From NCBI RefSeq assembly GCF_042242105.1, contig NW_027255008.1, positions 1-64,000 on the forward strand: a stretch of 64,000 nt of DNA, read 5' to 3'. This DNA is from Pempheris klunzingeri. Its lineage: Eukaryota > Chordata > Actinopteri > Acropomatiformes > Pempheridae. The position numbers were made by a program, and so were the translations under genes. Each line of letters begins with the position of its first letter. Positions within the stretch are counted from its first letter, which is position 1. Positions 1 through 14,423 of this stretch are shown here, in pieces. The notes beneath the pieces are model-generated. The model made no database searches, was not told the origin of the DNA, and saw only the letters and a list, made by a program, of their open reading frames with translations.

Positions 1-2100
1 ACTTCAAACCACGGGTGAATGGGAGGATGAGAGAGCAGGTTAAGGGGGGAGACACCCGTGGGAGACCAGTAGGGGGTGGGGTTGGGGGGAGATTGGGTAG
101 TGAGGGAGTGGAAAGGCCTTGATATCCACGGAAAGCACAACAAAGCCGAAGCTTTTTACATTAAAAAGAAAGGAGATTGCCTTTTTTCCACTAGATGCCT
201 TTTCGAGCAGAGTGTCATGTCCTCCCTAGGCCTGCAGGAAGTGAGAGGCTGAGCCTGGCTATAGCATTTGGCACATCTGAGGCACATCTGAGGGGGCTGA
301 AGTTCTTGCCTTGCATCAGATTTACGGGAGACCAGAAATACTAGATGTTACTGTGTGAGGTTGGTGATCCTGGTTTAAATGTACACTGATCTGACCACAC
401 CACACACAGAGGTGCAAAAATGAAAATTAATCTAACAAACTGGTGAGTCACAGTTACAAGCAGGCCAATGCTCTTTTATTCTTTATCCACTAGGACTATC
501 CTACTGCTACCTTCTGCTTTGCATTTCAGTACTGTGGGCCTTGACACATACAGTTTCAGTATGGCGGTAATCATGTTGAGTTTATGTACTGTGCTTGCAT
601 GGTTTGGCTTTATAAAGTGGGTGAAGAGATGGCAACTTTTTCCAGGTTAAAGAAGCACATTTTCCCACAAATGCCCCAAAAGACAGGCATGAAAATGCAA
701 GTGATTAAAATTAGCACCAATATCAGCCACAGCAGGTGTTAACTGCTTGATGATTAAGCGCGGTAAGTGTGGGGAGAAGAAAAGCTAAAGATTAATCGCC
801 AGCCAATTAAATGCCCATGGTGAGGAAAGTAAACTGTCTTGGCACGGAGATCTCCTCTGTGATCTCAGTTAGCACATCTCTGTGGTGTGCTCACAGATCA
901 CTAGCACATGATATCTCCATCAAAATGGGTTGTTTATGCATGTTTACTTGTTTGTTCTGCCTTTGGAATTGTGATGGACTGGGGACCCAAATTTAATTCA
1001 ATATGGATTTTGAAAAGCATTTTACAGTGAATGAAATTAGATATTGTGCAAGTGGTTGAGATAACAATTAAGGTGAAATATGAGCAGGTTTTGATTCAGA
1101 TTATGGGATGTGGTAGTACAAGGCACAAGATGTTAAGTTACAGATATGTTATATGTCGTCATTCACAGTATTATTCTATATACTATTTATAAGACCATTC
1201 AAAATATCAAGTTTCTCATATATTAGTACATTTTTGTTTAAACTTCATTCTCACAACTTTCATTTCATTTCAGTAACTGCAGTGCGGTGGCACCAGTGAT
1301 ACCAATATCTCCGAAACTCCTTTCTCTCAAGCATCGGTAACACAACAAAAAATGCACCATTTAAGTAAAGAAAAAGTTCAGATCTGACTGGAGAGCTACC
1401 TCCAATTCATTTCAAGGTTTTGAGAAAGGTTTGTTGATTATTTTGCCAAAATCTAAAGGGAACAAAACTTCAGTGGAGCCGCATTAACAACAAGATTCAA
1501 TGTTGCGTCTACTACAGGCCAGCCTTTTGTGAAACAATTCCAAAGTTCTTTAATGCTCAGTTCACTACTTACATTTTCCAACCTATGCTGAGGTTGTGGG
1601 TTTATTTCACATCACATTTGATTTGTGGATGGACTCGTCTGCTCTCCAGCTCAAGGTCAGTTGCATTTCCACTAAGGGTTTATTATCTTGTTGTTAGCAC
1701 CAGCACAACAAAACTGATAACAGAAAACAATAACAGACAACAGATGTAACAAAGATATCATTAAAGATACATATTTTTGCAAGGTAAAGATCTGAATACA
1801 AATAATGAATTAGTGATACTTTCCAAACCGCAAGAAAGAGGAAAAGCTACAAAGGTACCAAACAAACAAGCAATGGAACATTAAATTATTGCTCATTTCT
1901 ATCATATTATTGATTAAGTGAAATACTTTGAGTTATATTGGTAGCCAACAATGTGGACTAAAAGCAAGGGCCTCACAAGACTGGGCTGTTCATTAAGCTT
2001 TGATAGAGGCTAGAGATCAAGTCAAGACATACAGTGATTTATGAATTACTAAACAAGGCCAGAATCTGCAGCAACAACACAAACACACATAACCTGTACT

Positions 2101-2101
<1 letters not shown>

Positions 2102-2153
<52 letters not shown>

Positions 2154-2194
2154 AGAGAGAGAGAGAGACAGAGAGCCAGAGAGCCAGAGAGCGA
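2102..2194. repeat. (GA)n microsatellite
   Basis: About 25 uninterrupted GA units (2102-2151), then imperfect GAGA/GAGC copies to about 2194. It lies in the vti1a intron downstream of exon 3. One strand is all purine, a class able to form triplex DNA. Confidence 0.95.
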
Positions 2195-2404
2195 GTTTGG
2201 ATGAGGGGGTAAACAATGGATGTGTGTATAAACCACTAAGGATTTGAGAAGGTGACGGATTATAACTACCGTATGTCACTTGAATAAATAGTATATTCTT
2301 ATATAGATGCACATGAAAAAAAGGACTTGCTAAATGTGGACGATTATATTCGCAATATTCAAATAACCACTAACAAAGATTTAAGAAGGCGTTACAGTAC
2401 TTAC

Positions 2405-5400
2405 AAAGTCCTTCTCGAGCTTCTCCATCTCCTGCTTGTAGCTCTTCAGTCTGCTGTTGTACATGGCCCGGCTCTGGATGGGGATCTCCCGAACCTCCAG
2501 GTCCATCTGCTCCAGCTAAAACCCAGTTAACAAACATTTCAAACATGTTCTCCTGGCTAACACTTTAAAATCAATCTCACAACTAAGAAATAATTCAGAA
2601 TATGAAACATTACAAAACTGATGAGTTTAGACTCTGTTCAGATCCAAATTTCCATCATTATATTAAGGCGCCAACCTTGGGAAAAGTGCACTTTTAATTA
2701 TAGTCAAGGCCGCCCTATCCTCTAATGGTCATCTACATATTTCTGTAAATGTTGTATTGCTAAGGATTATATATATGGCTAAAGTTCCTCAAGATAGGAA
2801 AATTGTGACAACTCTGAAAAAATTAAACTTTCTGAAACTAGTAACTTCAGCGGCATTAACTTTAATATGTTCCAATGTTGATTGTAAAAAGAAAATGCCT
2901 CCCGCTCATGTCACTCTGCTGTGATGAAAGTTGCAACAGAGGAAAGCTGTTCTGTAAATAAATACACAATCAAATATGAGGGCCCCTTCATTGCAGCGAC
3001 ATGCACAGGCCCAACAATGTCACCGCGAGTGAAGTAAAAGTACATTTGATGCGCGGTTAGACAGGTCTCTGTGTGGTGGATTTGGAGGAAACTAATCACT
3101 GTGACATAACAAGACAACTGCAACAACAATTTGTCTCTGTCAGGTGACTTTGCTCATTTTTAAACAGCAACATGAAGACTTCCACCTCAAGATAATGGCT
3201 TGAAATGTGTCATAGGGGTGTCACTTAAAAGCAGATTACTGGAAAGTAATCATGTGAGGAGGAAGCCTCCTTTTCACCATGTGAGGTGTGTGTGTGCGTG
3301 TGTGTGTCTGCAAGTGTGTGTCTGCATGTCATGTCACCACTAGGATAATACAGGTGCTGTTGTCTGGTGCCAGTGAAAATTGTCCCCTCCCTCTTTCCAC
3401 AAATTCATTATTTAGGAAATGGGAAGAGGAGAAAATTACTGATCAAAGACATACCAACTCTCTGACTTCTTCAAGCTGTTTGTCGACATTTAGAACCAGC
3501 TGTGTCTTCTCCTCTGAAAGGGAAAAAAACAGCAACATATTGATCAGCCGACAGAGGAACAGCGCTTCATGACAACAACCTAACTCCCCCGCAACGGGGG
3601 AAGAGAGGGGGAGAGAGAAAGAAAGAGACTGGGAGAAAACAACACACGAGGACACATTTGAAGATATATTTACACATTCTCTCTACACGACGAGCCAACA
3701 TTTGATGTCTCTTAGTTATTGGCGTCTATGAGGCCTTTGTTGGTTTCTGTTGAGGAGCAGTGAGACACCTCGTGCCAACTCAAAGGGAAGGGAGGTGTCA
3801 GCTTTGCTCACTTGCCAGAAGTATGAGTCCCACTCAGAATGACTAACGCACCGTTGTGCTCCTCACCCCATGGCTGCTCTTCCACATTTACCCATTGAAA
3901 CTCATTACAACTTGCGAGAGTTCCAAAGAGGCATGTAAACTACAGTGCATCCCATTGTTATTTAAAGCAACAACATCACCACTTAATTTCTGTACATATC
4001 AGAACTGGTCTTTGTTCTGAAATTAGCTCTTTGCCATGAAAGCGAACCACGTGAAATGTAGAGGTCTGGTTGTTGTTTTTTTTAGCAATCAAGCATCATT
4101 AAATGTTCATAATTAACACCGCTTATTTTAATGGAGACAAACAAAGAAAGATGATTGAAAAAAAAACGTTGTAATATATAACAAAATTTATTTTAAAACC
4201 TCCATTTTAGGTATAGTCACATAATAATAACAAAGTCATTATTAAAGCTATAAATTGAGAGTTTTTTGACAGTTGGGTCAGACAGAATTAGCTATTTTAA
4301 GAAATCAGTTGGAGCTCTGGTAGCATGTGGTGGGCTTATGTCATTATTTTGAGATGATGATTAACCAATTAATAAAAGAAATGATAATAAGTCACAGCTC
4401 TGGAGCAGAGTTTACAGTAGTAATACTGAACATTTTATAGTCTTACACTAGTGTTTAGATGTTATTATCCAAAATGCTCTCAACAAGGAATGGGATATTG
4501 TAATAATGGATAGACCTTTTTCAAAGCAGATATTTTGACATGTTACAGTCACAGGTGTGACTAATAACATGAACGATGGCTCTGTTCTACTAAAGCGTCC
4601 CAGTAAGCCGTGAGTTTCTGCGTGTCCCAAATTCATACTATGCAGCACATGCTACACACTTATTGGCTTAGTAAACTAATTAAGCAGTGAATGTACAAAA
4701 AGAAAAAAAATTAACAAACTTTACTATTTCACTTGAACAAAAAATGATCCAACATACTGTATGTAACAGGTCAGTCAAACTGTGACTTTGGAAAGTGGCT
4801 GCTAATTAGACCTCACAAGTCAAAGCGAAGTGTCTCTCTTAAGATTTAATATGCTTAATTAATTCCAGCTATGAGCAGCTCCATTATTTCCGATGTTCAT
4901 TGCATTGTGTGAGAATAGTGCCAATCGACAGCACACTCAAAAAGCATTTACCATATTTAGCATGTATGCTTTGTGTTTTAGCTATGCTTCCATGAGTCAC
5001 TTTTCCAGTGTAGGAATTTGGGAGTCCAACAGTGAACCAATCTGGACCCTCAAACCAAAGCAGCAAAGTGGAATTCAGACATCATTTATTCTATTATTTA
5101 CGCTTTTCCTACTGTGAAAATGTCTTTTGTAAAAGAGGCCCGCTGAGTATCTCTGATGGTCTCTGAAGTCTTGCAAAGCTGTGGCATTATCTGTGTGTAC
5201 ATTTTACTCTCTAGGGGCATTAGTCACGAACCAACGTTCACCTAGTCACTCCTATCACACCAAAAAATCCTAACTTATATTACATGAAAAACAGAAAGCA
5301 GCCTTTTGCAAGAATATTACAGCTGGAAGTATCTATTTCTCCTCTGAGCCATCCTTTTGCAGGAGTCCCTGAAGTACGGCAATCCTAAACAACACATTGT

Positions 5401-8400
5401 TATAAGAATAACTACAACTACATTTTCTCCACTTTCTGATCACGGTCATCAGGTAAAAAAGAAGCTAGAAAGCACTAAACATCTCAGAGAAGACAGTCAA
5501 CCTTAGTAAATTAGTTTTGGCATCTTTTGGAGAGGACAGTGAATATGAGCATGTTATTATCTCACTATATAAGCAGAAAAGAGATTATCTGAGACAGCAT
5601 AAAACCTCACAGATCTCAATTTTCTTTCTCAACAAAACATTCAACAAGTCATTCCAAAAACTTCAACAGTGATCAATTCAAATTTTTCTTTTAGATTGTA
5701 ATTTTCAGTTCAAATATATTCATATAACTGAAAATGGGTTTCATTCAGCTAAATCAATAATCATTAGTAGAACCTTTAACATGACACAGAATTTTAAATA
5801 ACTGAAATACAAAATCAACAAATCTTCAATTTCCAAAATAAATCACAAGGCTATAGGTTAAGCTAAGCCAGCCCCTTCATTTCTCAGGCACCTTGGGCCA
5901 ACATTACCTTTTGCCAGTCCTCAAATTCATTTTTAAAACCTGTGTCCAGCCCCACAACCTACACAGTAAACAGCCAGAGGCGATTCTCTGAAAGGTGAGA
6001 TGGTGCTTTCTTGCTCAAACTCAGGCCCGAGCAGGACGACTGTGAAATATGTATGGATATTTACCGAGACTAGAACATGCTGATGGACGGATGCGGAGTG
6101 TTATACACAATGGTAAGTCAAATAAAGAAAAACTAGGGCTTCGCAAATATTTCTTTACTCGAAAAAATTTTTCCATATTTGAGCTACAATGATTGGCAGG
6201 CAATCTCTTTCCATAAAAACTCAAAAGTGGGAAAAAAAATGATATTCATGTTTCATGGAACAAGGCCTAACACTTCATTGTATTCTTATTTAAATATTCC
6301 TTGAACCTTGTGTTTTGGGGGATGGTAACAAATAAATATATAAACACACATTCATTTGATTGCTACAGGAATGAAGACATTCAAGGACATTTTTTCCACA
6401 TGCCCTGGTCATTATCTGCAAATGTGCACATGTGAAATGGAGAGATACAACAACAGCGATGACAAAAGCTCTTTGTCTGGAGCTATATTAATGTATTAAA
6501 TAGAGGGCTGTCAAACCACGGGCAAAATTCAGCCACTTCAGGAAGAAGTGCCAGAGAGACTTAAGAAATGGGGAAAAAAAGAAACCTTAATGAGAAGGGA
6601 GAGAATTGAAATTCAACTGTAAACTATTCTGTTGGTGGCAGAGACATTGAACAACTACTTATGGTTGTAATGCGTTTCCTGGCTTTGTACATATTCATAT
6701 GGGCTTACACTGACACAGTCAACAGATGGCGAGAGGAAGCAATGTGGAATTACACTGCGGAATGGGCTGCCATGAATCTTCAAAGATGCCAATTCCAAAC
6801 CAGAAATATTCAGTCAGGCGATGTTTTGCGAGAGGCAGTGCCCTTTGAAAAACACATGAGTGAGTCCGCGTCCAAGTCCACAGAAAGAGACAAATGCTCC
6901 AAGTAGGGGTTGGAGGCAGTTTTAGCAGTCAAAAACAACCTACCAGCAGCAGTCAACTAGTTGTGGACAATGCAAGTGGACGGCAGCACCACTGCATTTA
7001 CAGTAGTAAAGTAAATAATACTTATGCTTATTTATATTTATCATATCTTTTTTGGGTTTTGCTCCACTGTTAATTCAAGCAGAGTATTTCACACTGCAAA
7101 ATACCAGTTAAATTTAAAATTAATATTTCACCCCCTCCTCTTATTGTGACTGTATTATATTCACCAACCTATAGCAACTCAAATGTATATATAGTAGTGT
7201 GTGCAAAACCAGCGTTTAAGTTGTGTAAATAAGGACAGGTCTTCACACACCTACGTGAAACAAAGAGCGATAGTGGCACAGAGATGGCTCACTGATGATG
7301 TCTGTTGTGTAGCCGGTAAAACGAGTCATGTGTTCGACTGTGAGAATATAGCGTCCCAGTAAAAATATACCATGACTCTTATTTCCCATTTGTGTCCTAA
7401 ATGTAAACAAATACATACTCAGTGGCAAGTTTACTAGCTACACCAAGCTAATACTAATGCAGTTTAAAGCAACAGCCCTGCAATAATTCCTCCCTTCAAG
7501 AAGGTTATAATGTTCAGCTTTTTGTTAAACAGTGTTTCTTTTAACTCTGTATAATGAAATGCAGTTCAACAGCACTAAAAGTACATCCTCCAAAATTATC
7601 ATACACTTAAATTTACACCTCTCTAGGGCAGTTTCAACAAACACTGAACATTATAATATACATAGAAGTAGGACTTGTTGCAGGGCTTTGCCTTGGTGTA
7701 CCAAATAAACTGGCAACCCAGTGTAGCGGGATGGACCAGAAATTATGCTTTATAATAGAAAAAAGGAAACAATTCTCAGCTCTAAAGCCTTTTTTGCTCT
7801 CTGGCAGATTAAAGCTTATCACACTAGGTTCCTACTTGTGATTAGAGCAACACTACAAGTGTGTGATCTATCAAATCATCTTTACCCTGTATACAAAAGC
7901 TGCTTCCTATTGCCACCCATTTACAAATCCATTTTGCGGCCTCATAGTGTGTGCTTTGGTCAAAACAAACAATACATTTATTCAATCAAATACACCATCA
8001 GACAAATAAATTCTGAGTGGGACTCAAAACATGTCATCAGGTCGCAAACTTCAATTCAGACTGATCATCACTGCTGCATGCCAGCCCCACTTTTCACACT
8101 GTATATGGACTAAATAAAAAGCTGTCACTGAAAGATATTACTATACAAGACAATCGTGGCAAAGTACTTGAATTGAATATTTATCCAGTCCATCACGCAA
8201 ATAATATACACCTTGAGCGAATTGCCTATACCTGGCAGCCACTCCGAGGCAAAGTTAGATAAGATAAGATAGATAAGATAAGATCAACTTTATTGACCCC
8301 GAAGGAAATTACTTCTATATGCTGTAAATCAGGTCCGGCAGGGACTATTGCAATCTATATGGAGAATACAAGAAATCGGTCTCATTTTAACACTTAATGG

Positions 8401-9342
8401 TCATTTGGCTGGCATTAAATGTTTAATAATGTCAACCATACTTCTATCAATTTATCTATTTTCATTTTTATTTCTAATTTCTAAGAACCTGTTGGGCAGA
8501 AAGCAGTCCACAGCAAAAACGACAGAGAAAGACACATCTATGAACGAGACCGTGACTAATTCACCTGACCTACTTGCCAAATCCACACAAGTTTGACATC
8601 CAAATCCAGGTGTGACCTTTTGTTGTAAGACTACAGTGCTTATGATCCTATGTTTGACAATGTTGTCATGGAAACACAGATAGCTGCTGTGCTGCCATGG
8701 TGATTTCCAAACTCCCAGTAATGTCCATTCAATCAAATTAATTAATCAACATTAATTTAAAAAAAATGAGTGTTATAATCTAATTAAACATTTTGTTTTC
8801 ATGAACAAAACTCAGTGTATTGAAGCTGTGTGAGATACACCACAGGATATAAATGTGATACCAGTTAGAAGTTCACTTCCAAGCCATTAATTTCTATAAT
8901 ATCAAATCTATATAATAGAAGCAGTAGAAAAGCATACAAACATTAACTACTGGAAAACACAAGATGTTATCTGCCACTAAGCTCTATGATACACTTTTTC
9001 AAACAGGCTAAACCCATTAAATGATTGAGTGATGTCTCATTTTATGTAACAGCCAAGAACACATTGGAACTGTGTTTCGCCATTTAGGGTCATAAATAAC
9101 CAGGAAATAATATTGCACATTGATAAAATAACACTACAACGACTGTAATCTACACCTGCTACCAGTTAGCTTCTCAGCTAAGAAATGCCAGCTAACTGAT
9201 AGCTAGTTGTAGCTCAGCGAGTCCAGCTAATATATTCAAGTAACTTACCACCACTTAGTTTAGGAACTCTGCCAATTTTGTTAGTTATTTCTGCTGTAAT
9301 GGTCCCAAAGTCCTGCTCGTAGGTCTCAAAGTCTGAAGACAT
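2405..9342 (-). CDS. vti1a: Vti1a, vesicle transport SNARE (5' part, exons 1-3)
   Basis: Qb-SNARE acting in traffic between Golgi, trans-Golgi network and endosomes. Three coding exons are visible on the minus strand: 9249-9342 (starts MSSDFETYEQDFGTITAEI), 3455-3513 (EEKTQLVLNVDKQLEEVREL) and 2405-2515 (starts LEQMDLEVREIPIQSRAMY). Donors and acceptors are GT/AG, and the phases (1, 0, 0) join into 88 residues. These match the N-terminal Habc domain of vertebrate VTI1A almost residue for residue. The SNARE helix and the C-terminal membrane anchor lie beyond the left edge, so this is the window boundary and not a truncation. Introns are about 5.7 kb (3514-9248) and 0.9 kb (2516-3454); they hold microsatellites and a LINE tail but no further exon I can support. 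The gene is head-to-head with zdhhc6, the same arrangement as in human. Identification is firm. Confidence 0.95.
3284..3326. repeat. (TG)n-rich imperfect microsatellite
   Basis: Short interrupted TG/CG tract in the vti1a intron, 129 bp from exon 2. No coding meaning. Confidence 0.7.
8255..8322 (-). mobile_element. Retroelement 3' tail remnant with AGATA repeats
   Basis: AGATA pentamers are followed by a string reading, on the minus strand, as a retroelement end: AATTTCCTTCGGGGTCAATA then AAGTTGATCTTATC. Strings of the form 'aatttcc...gg..taataaagt..atct' ending in short repeats are a familiar fish LINE/SINE 3' end. Only the tail remains. The family is not assigned. Confidence 0.6.
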
Positions 9343-10684
9343 TTTGACGGTTAAATTTAAAACAGGTGGCTTTCTGCTTGACAGTTAGCTCAGAGTAATA
9401 ACAACAAGGCTCGAATGGAGTCACTTCCTTGAGTCGCAGTATAATGTGCTCGACAAGGAACTGGACTTTATTTTATGTTTTTCCGACAGTGAAAATGCTC
9501 CAGCTTGTGGATATAAAAATGTCAGCCCCGTTTTTAGTTTGCCGAATTTAAATGCATAAATTATTTTTACAAGTCTGTGGTGTTTGAGTAATAAATTGCT
9601 TATATTACAAAATGTCCACAAGGCGTTGAGAGCAATAGTTTCTGAGACACCATGAGGAAGGTTCCTCCCTGTACACACAAGAAATTTAAGGAAAAAAACC
9701 AAGGAAGTGTCCAGGTTTGTAATTTAAAGTGACAGTTTTTCCTCCATTCATAAATACTGTGCATATACGTCTACTGGTAAGCATACCTTAAGTCTTTAAG
9801 ATGCAATATTATTCTCTTTAATTATTATGGCTGTAGTACAGCCTGATACGTTAGTCTTGCCAGGCTGGCTAACAAGCTAGCTAACCAGCTAACTGCTATA
9901 ACGTTAGCCCCTGATCTGAACCGATTTTTGCCAAAGCAAAATTATTTATGCAGTGTTCATTTTCTTTGCCAAGGTGGTCTCAATTGTCTGGCTTGTGAAT
10001 ACGATGGACAAGGCGTACGCTCACATATCATGTCTTAAAGCACTGTATTTTCTTGATGCGAATTAGCTAAGCTAGCTTGGTAACATAGGCTTATTAGTGA
10101 ACATTAGGTCGCTGTTGAGTAAATGCTGTGGCTTTGCATCCTGTAAGTCACTGTCCACTGTGGTGTTTTGTCTGTTTTTTACGTTTAGTGTGCTTGCTCG
10201 TTCCTTGTTAAAGATAGCTATTTCTGATCGACAATATGGCAGTGATGGCCAAGGTGTGAAGGCTAGAAAAAAAATTGCAGTAAAAATAATAGTAATAGTG
10301 GGAGAAATAAAACATACGTTCTGATATTATGTTCACCTCATTTATGTTTGTGAGGTTAGGTCGCATATCAGCACCATAAACTACAGCCTCCCAACAATAA
10401 CTGAACATTTGTCCTCATGAAGGTATGATTTATTCCAGAGTTGTTGCAAATGCAAAAGGAAAGAAAGTAGAAAGTTCAACAAAGTTTATCTAAATATCTA
10501 TCGATATTTAAGCAAAAGAAAAGAGGCATAACTACTGTAGTGTGACAGTTAATACAGATAATGGCAGTAACTGCTGACTAATGATCACATGAATGTCACT
10601 ATTGCGCAGTTAAACACATATTTAATGAAATGTAGCGGTTCTGGTTTTGATGCTTTAACATTTTTCCCCCCTCTCTTCTCTTAG
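9343..10684. promoter_or_regulatory. Bidirectional vti1a/zdhhc6 upstream region
   Basis: This stretch separates the vti1a start codon (minus) from the zdhhc6 exon carrying its start codon, which begins after an acceptor ending at 10684. It holds ETS-like cores (ACTTCC near 9422, GGAAGTG near 9703), four GCTAAC/GTTAGC hexamers between 9868 and 9908, and donor-like GTAAGC/GTAAGT sites near 9777 and 10143 that could end the zdhhc6 5' noncoding exon. Exact start sites cannot be read from the sequence. Confidence 0.6.
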
Positions 10685-10963
10685 ATGGGGAATTTGAGTC
10701 TGTCACAAGGATAGTGTGCTCCGAAGATTGTCAGGAGAGGATGCTGCTCTTTGCTTGGGCAAGGAACTATGGGACGCAAAGAGCCCCAGTGACCCAAAAT
10801 CAGGCCAGTTGCTGGGTACTCAGAAGACGAGAAGAAATATGTGCATCATCTGCACCGCTGACTTTGCAAGATAGTAGAGGAAAAAAGTAACACATTGAAG
10901 CTTGGTCGATACATTTCAGGAACTCAACAGCCTAAACATTTGTGTTAACCTTGTGGCGAAAAG

Positions 10964-13900
10964 ATGAACTTCCTATCAACCTTTGTGACATTTGAGAACC
11001 TCCATGAGGTTCGGAGATTGTGCCACTGGGGTCCGGTCATAGCCCTGTCTGTCATTGCTATATGCTCCACCATGGCAGTTCTGGACTCCATTATCTGGTA
11101 CTGGCCGCTAGACACTACAGGAGGCAGCATTAACTTTATCATGCTCATCAACTGGACTGTCCTCATCCTCTACAACTACTTTAATGCTATGTTTGTTGGT
11201 CCTGGATACATCCCTCTTGGCTGGAAAGCAGTAAGGACCCTCAAATGGGCTTATGGCATTTTTTCATGTGTATGTGTAAAAAAACATGTTGCGACCTTGT
11301 CTGCGAAATTGCCACATAAAGATGTAATATAGTGAAACCACTGAATCACAGGAAAAATGTTGTATCAGACATATGGCTTATTTGTTTGTCCCAAAACAGG
11401 AGAGTCAACAGGAAACCCAGTACCTACAGTACTGCAGAGTGTGCCAAGGCTACAAGGCCCCCAGATCCCACCATTGTCGCAAGTGTAACAGGTAGCTACA
11501 TTTATTACCAAGGTTTTCTCTCACCTGCGTGATATGGACTTATAGAAGAGCACTGGGACAGGGCTAATATAGCTAGAAAATTACCAAGCTATTTCCAGCA
11601 CACCGAACTAGAGCTGGCTTGTGCGTGTTTGTGGATTGTCCATGTTATTAGTCGACCCATATATATGTAAGGTGTCAGTGCAACCTTACAGCATCACATA
11701 ATCGATTTAGGTGATGTTAAATAGATTAACATCATATTCCTGTGGTGTTGATCTATTTTTTGAACAAAGATGCAGTGTGACTCGCTGATGAACCTGTCAC
11801 TCTATGTCCTCCCAAACAACCAGTCAATTCCCCCAGCACTCCTCTCCTCCTCTGCCTCCCCTCCCCTAGGTGCGTGATGAAGATGGACCACCACTGCCCT
11901 TGGATCAACAACTGCTGCGGCCATCTGAACCACGCCTACTTCACCAGCTTCCTGCTGCTGGCTCCACTGGGATGCTCACACGCTGCCATCATCTTCATTA
12001 TGACCATGTACACGCAGCTGTATGAGAGGGTCAGTAGTCTCCTGACTCCACTACACCATGCTTTTGATTATGGCCTATTATCACCACAGTTTTTCTCTTG
12101 GCAGTTGCCTCATTTTTTTCATACTGATGTTACCACACATGTCAAGCTGTTTTCTTTTTCCTCACTGTAGATATCATTCGGCTGGAGTACTGTGAAGATT
12201 GATATGAGTGCTGTTCGTCAGTTCCAGCCCCTCATGCCCTTCAGTGTGCCTGCCTTTGCTGCCACACTCTTCGCTTTAGGCTTGGCACTGGGCACCACTA
12301 TCGCCGTTGGCATGCTTTTCGTCATACAGGTAAGAGTTTCATAAGGTTTTCATTGAGGTGTACAATTTGATGGAATGTGATATTTAGTATGATCATTTTC
12401 ACATTAATCTTGCAATGTCAGACTACCGGTAAGCTCACTTTTCACTAGAGAACAAAAGTAGTTTTGTAAAATATCTTGTGAAACTCTGCATAATATGACA
12501 AGTATTTAGACTATGAGGTGACTTTCAAAATTCCCATACTTAAATTAGTTGTATCAGATTTAAACATGCTGCATGGTTCTACAAATGCACGGCAAATTGA
12601 GAACAAATTATAGATCCAAAGTGAAATGAATAAAGACACAGAACATAGCACAGAAACAAACAAAAACATTGATTAATAAATGTGAGTCAGACAAATTTGA
12701 AATTTAAATGACAGCTGTCCTAAGGAAATGCTTTCCTTCTGAAAGTCACAGAAGTCACAGGAGAAATCAGTGATGCAATAATAAAGTTATTTATTGAAGA
12801 AAATATAAGTTGGCTCTGATAATGAAATAGTCTGTCCTTTTCAGATGAAAGTCATCTTTCGAAATAAGACCTCGATCGAGTCATGGATCGAGGAAAAGGT
12901 CAGGATGTCTCTTTGATAGCCAATTACTTTGTTTTTTGATGACATTTAGTGTTGTTGGTGTAATTTAAGATTCATGAATTTTTGTTTTTTTTTACTTGTT
13001 TAATCTACAAACAATGTAAGATGTCAAACCACTTTTTTTACCACTTTTTTTACCACTGTGGAAGGATTTTTAGTCAATATTGTCAACATTTCATTGTCAC
13101 AGTTCTTGTGAATTAAAAATGTCAATTTATAACTAATGCATGCAAGTTCCAGGATCATCTCTCACAACAATATAGTGCGCTGATGATGGAAACTTGACAC
13201 CACTCCGATCCCAGTGACACAAACACTACCACTCCCTGTCTCTTTTCCACTAGGCCAAAGACAGAATACAGCACTACCAAACCGGGGAGGAGTTCATCTT
13301 CCCGTATGACCTCGGCAGCCGCTGGCTGAACTTCAAACAAGTGTTCACGTGGTCAGGGACGCCCAAGGGTGATGGCGTTGTATGGCCAGTCCATCCCAAG
13401 TGTCACCAGCACACCTTAACTGTAGGTTCAGTTTGTTCGTTATGTTGAGTAATGCATGCAATGCTGTTGTTGATTTCTATGTTCTTATGTTCATAAAAAT
13501 ATCTTGCATGTTAAATGTTTCTTTAATTGTAGATTGTATAAAAGCAGTTTAGGCAGTATGTATAATAGTAAACCCTACTCATGAAACATGTTGTCTTGAA
13601 CAGGGCGATAAAAGCGACATTGTTGAACAATAGTGACTTTAATTGTCGTATTCCTCTTGTAACAGATTGAGCAACTGAAACAGAAAGCTGATAAACGAGT
13701 GAGAAGTGTAAGTACCTGCCAAATCCAAACTGTGGCATCTGTGTGATGTTGATATAGTTAAGTACCATGACTTTTTAAACACGTAGCTGTAACTTGTCTG
13801 AATTTAGGTTGTGGTCAGAACAGTAGAATAACCACACATCTTGTATACCTTGGCCAGCAGGTCCAGTACCGAGCAGTAGAGGACTATAATGGAGCTTGCT

Positions 13901-14423
13901 GCCCTCTGAGCAAAGGTCTCCAAACCTTCTTCAGAACCCCCTGCACAGAGGAGCCCAGGATCCCCCTCAGGAAGAGGGATACCATCCTGGCCACTCGCGG
14001 CACCAAGTGAGTTCATTCAATTCAGTTCAGTTCAACAGCAATCATCACGGTTACTTGTGTAGAAGTCTGGATGGTTAGGCATCCAATTAAAAGTTTATTT
14101 TGAATCAATGAGTAATGGACCACAACTACGTCGTTTTTGTCTATGTGAATCTGCCTAATGAATGTTTCTTTTCTCTTTAGGTGGTGGATGTATGGAGACA
14201 AAGTTTTGAGTGAGGAGCAAATGAGAGGTGGGATGAGATGAGATGCTGCTTTTTGTTTGTATTTTTTTTAATCACAGCAACAAATATGTAACTGTGTCCT
14301 TTCTGTCTGTTTTGGCTTTCAGCGGGAGAGCGCATAAGGGGATGGTTTCCAAGGCGATGTGTGGAGAAGTGCCATTATGACACAGCTGCCAGTGATAGCA
14401 CCAGCGATAAGAAAGTAAATTAA
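10964..14423 (+). CDS. zdhhc6: Palmitoyltransferase ZDHHC6
   Basis: ER-membrane DHHC S-acyltransferase. In mammals it palmitoylates calnexin and other ER proteins. Ten coding exons: 10964-11230, 11400-11491, 11870-12029, 12171-12329, 12845-12898, 13254-13421, 13666-13707, 13861-14006, 14181-14227, 14323-14423. The phases all fit and give 411 residues (human 413). Two N-terminal membrane helices lie near residues 23-45 and 52-75. The cysteine-rich domain ([19 protein letters not shown]) leads into [15 protein letters not shown] with catalytic Cys129. Two more helices lie in exons 3-4 and an SH3-like region in exons 6-9. The C-terminus ends KKVN, a dilysine (KKxx) ER-retrieval signal like human KKNR. 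The start codon is the first in-frame ATG after the acceptor at 10684 and aligns with the family. Intact, with no odd residues in the active site. Confidence 0.96.

Noticed and set aside
2039-2312. Leucine/serine-rich minus-strand ORFs
   Set aside because: They are translations of the (GA)n microsatellite.
5908-5958. Exon-like 51-nt piece on the minus strand (VVGLDTGFKNEFEDWQK) with AG/GT borders in the vti1a intron
   Set aside because: The neighbouring vti1a exons join in phase 1, and in that phase this piece contains a stop. No known vti1a isoform fits.
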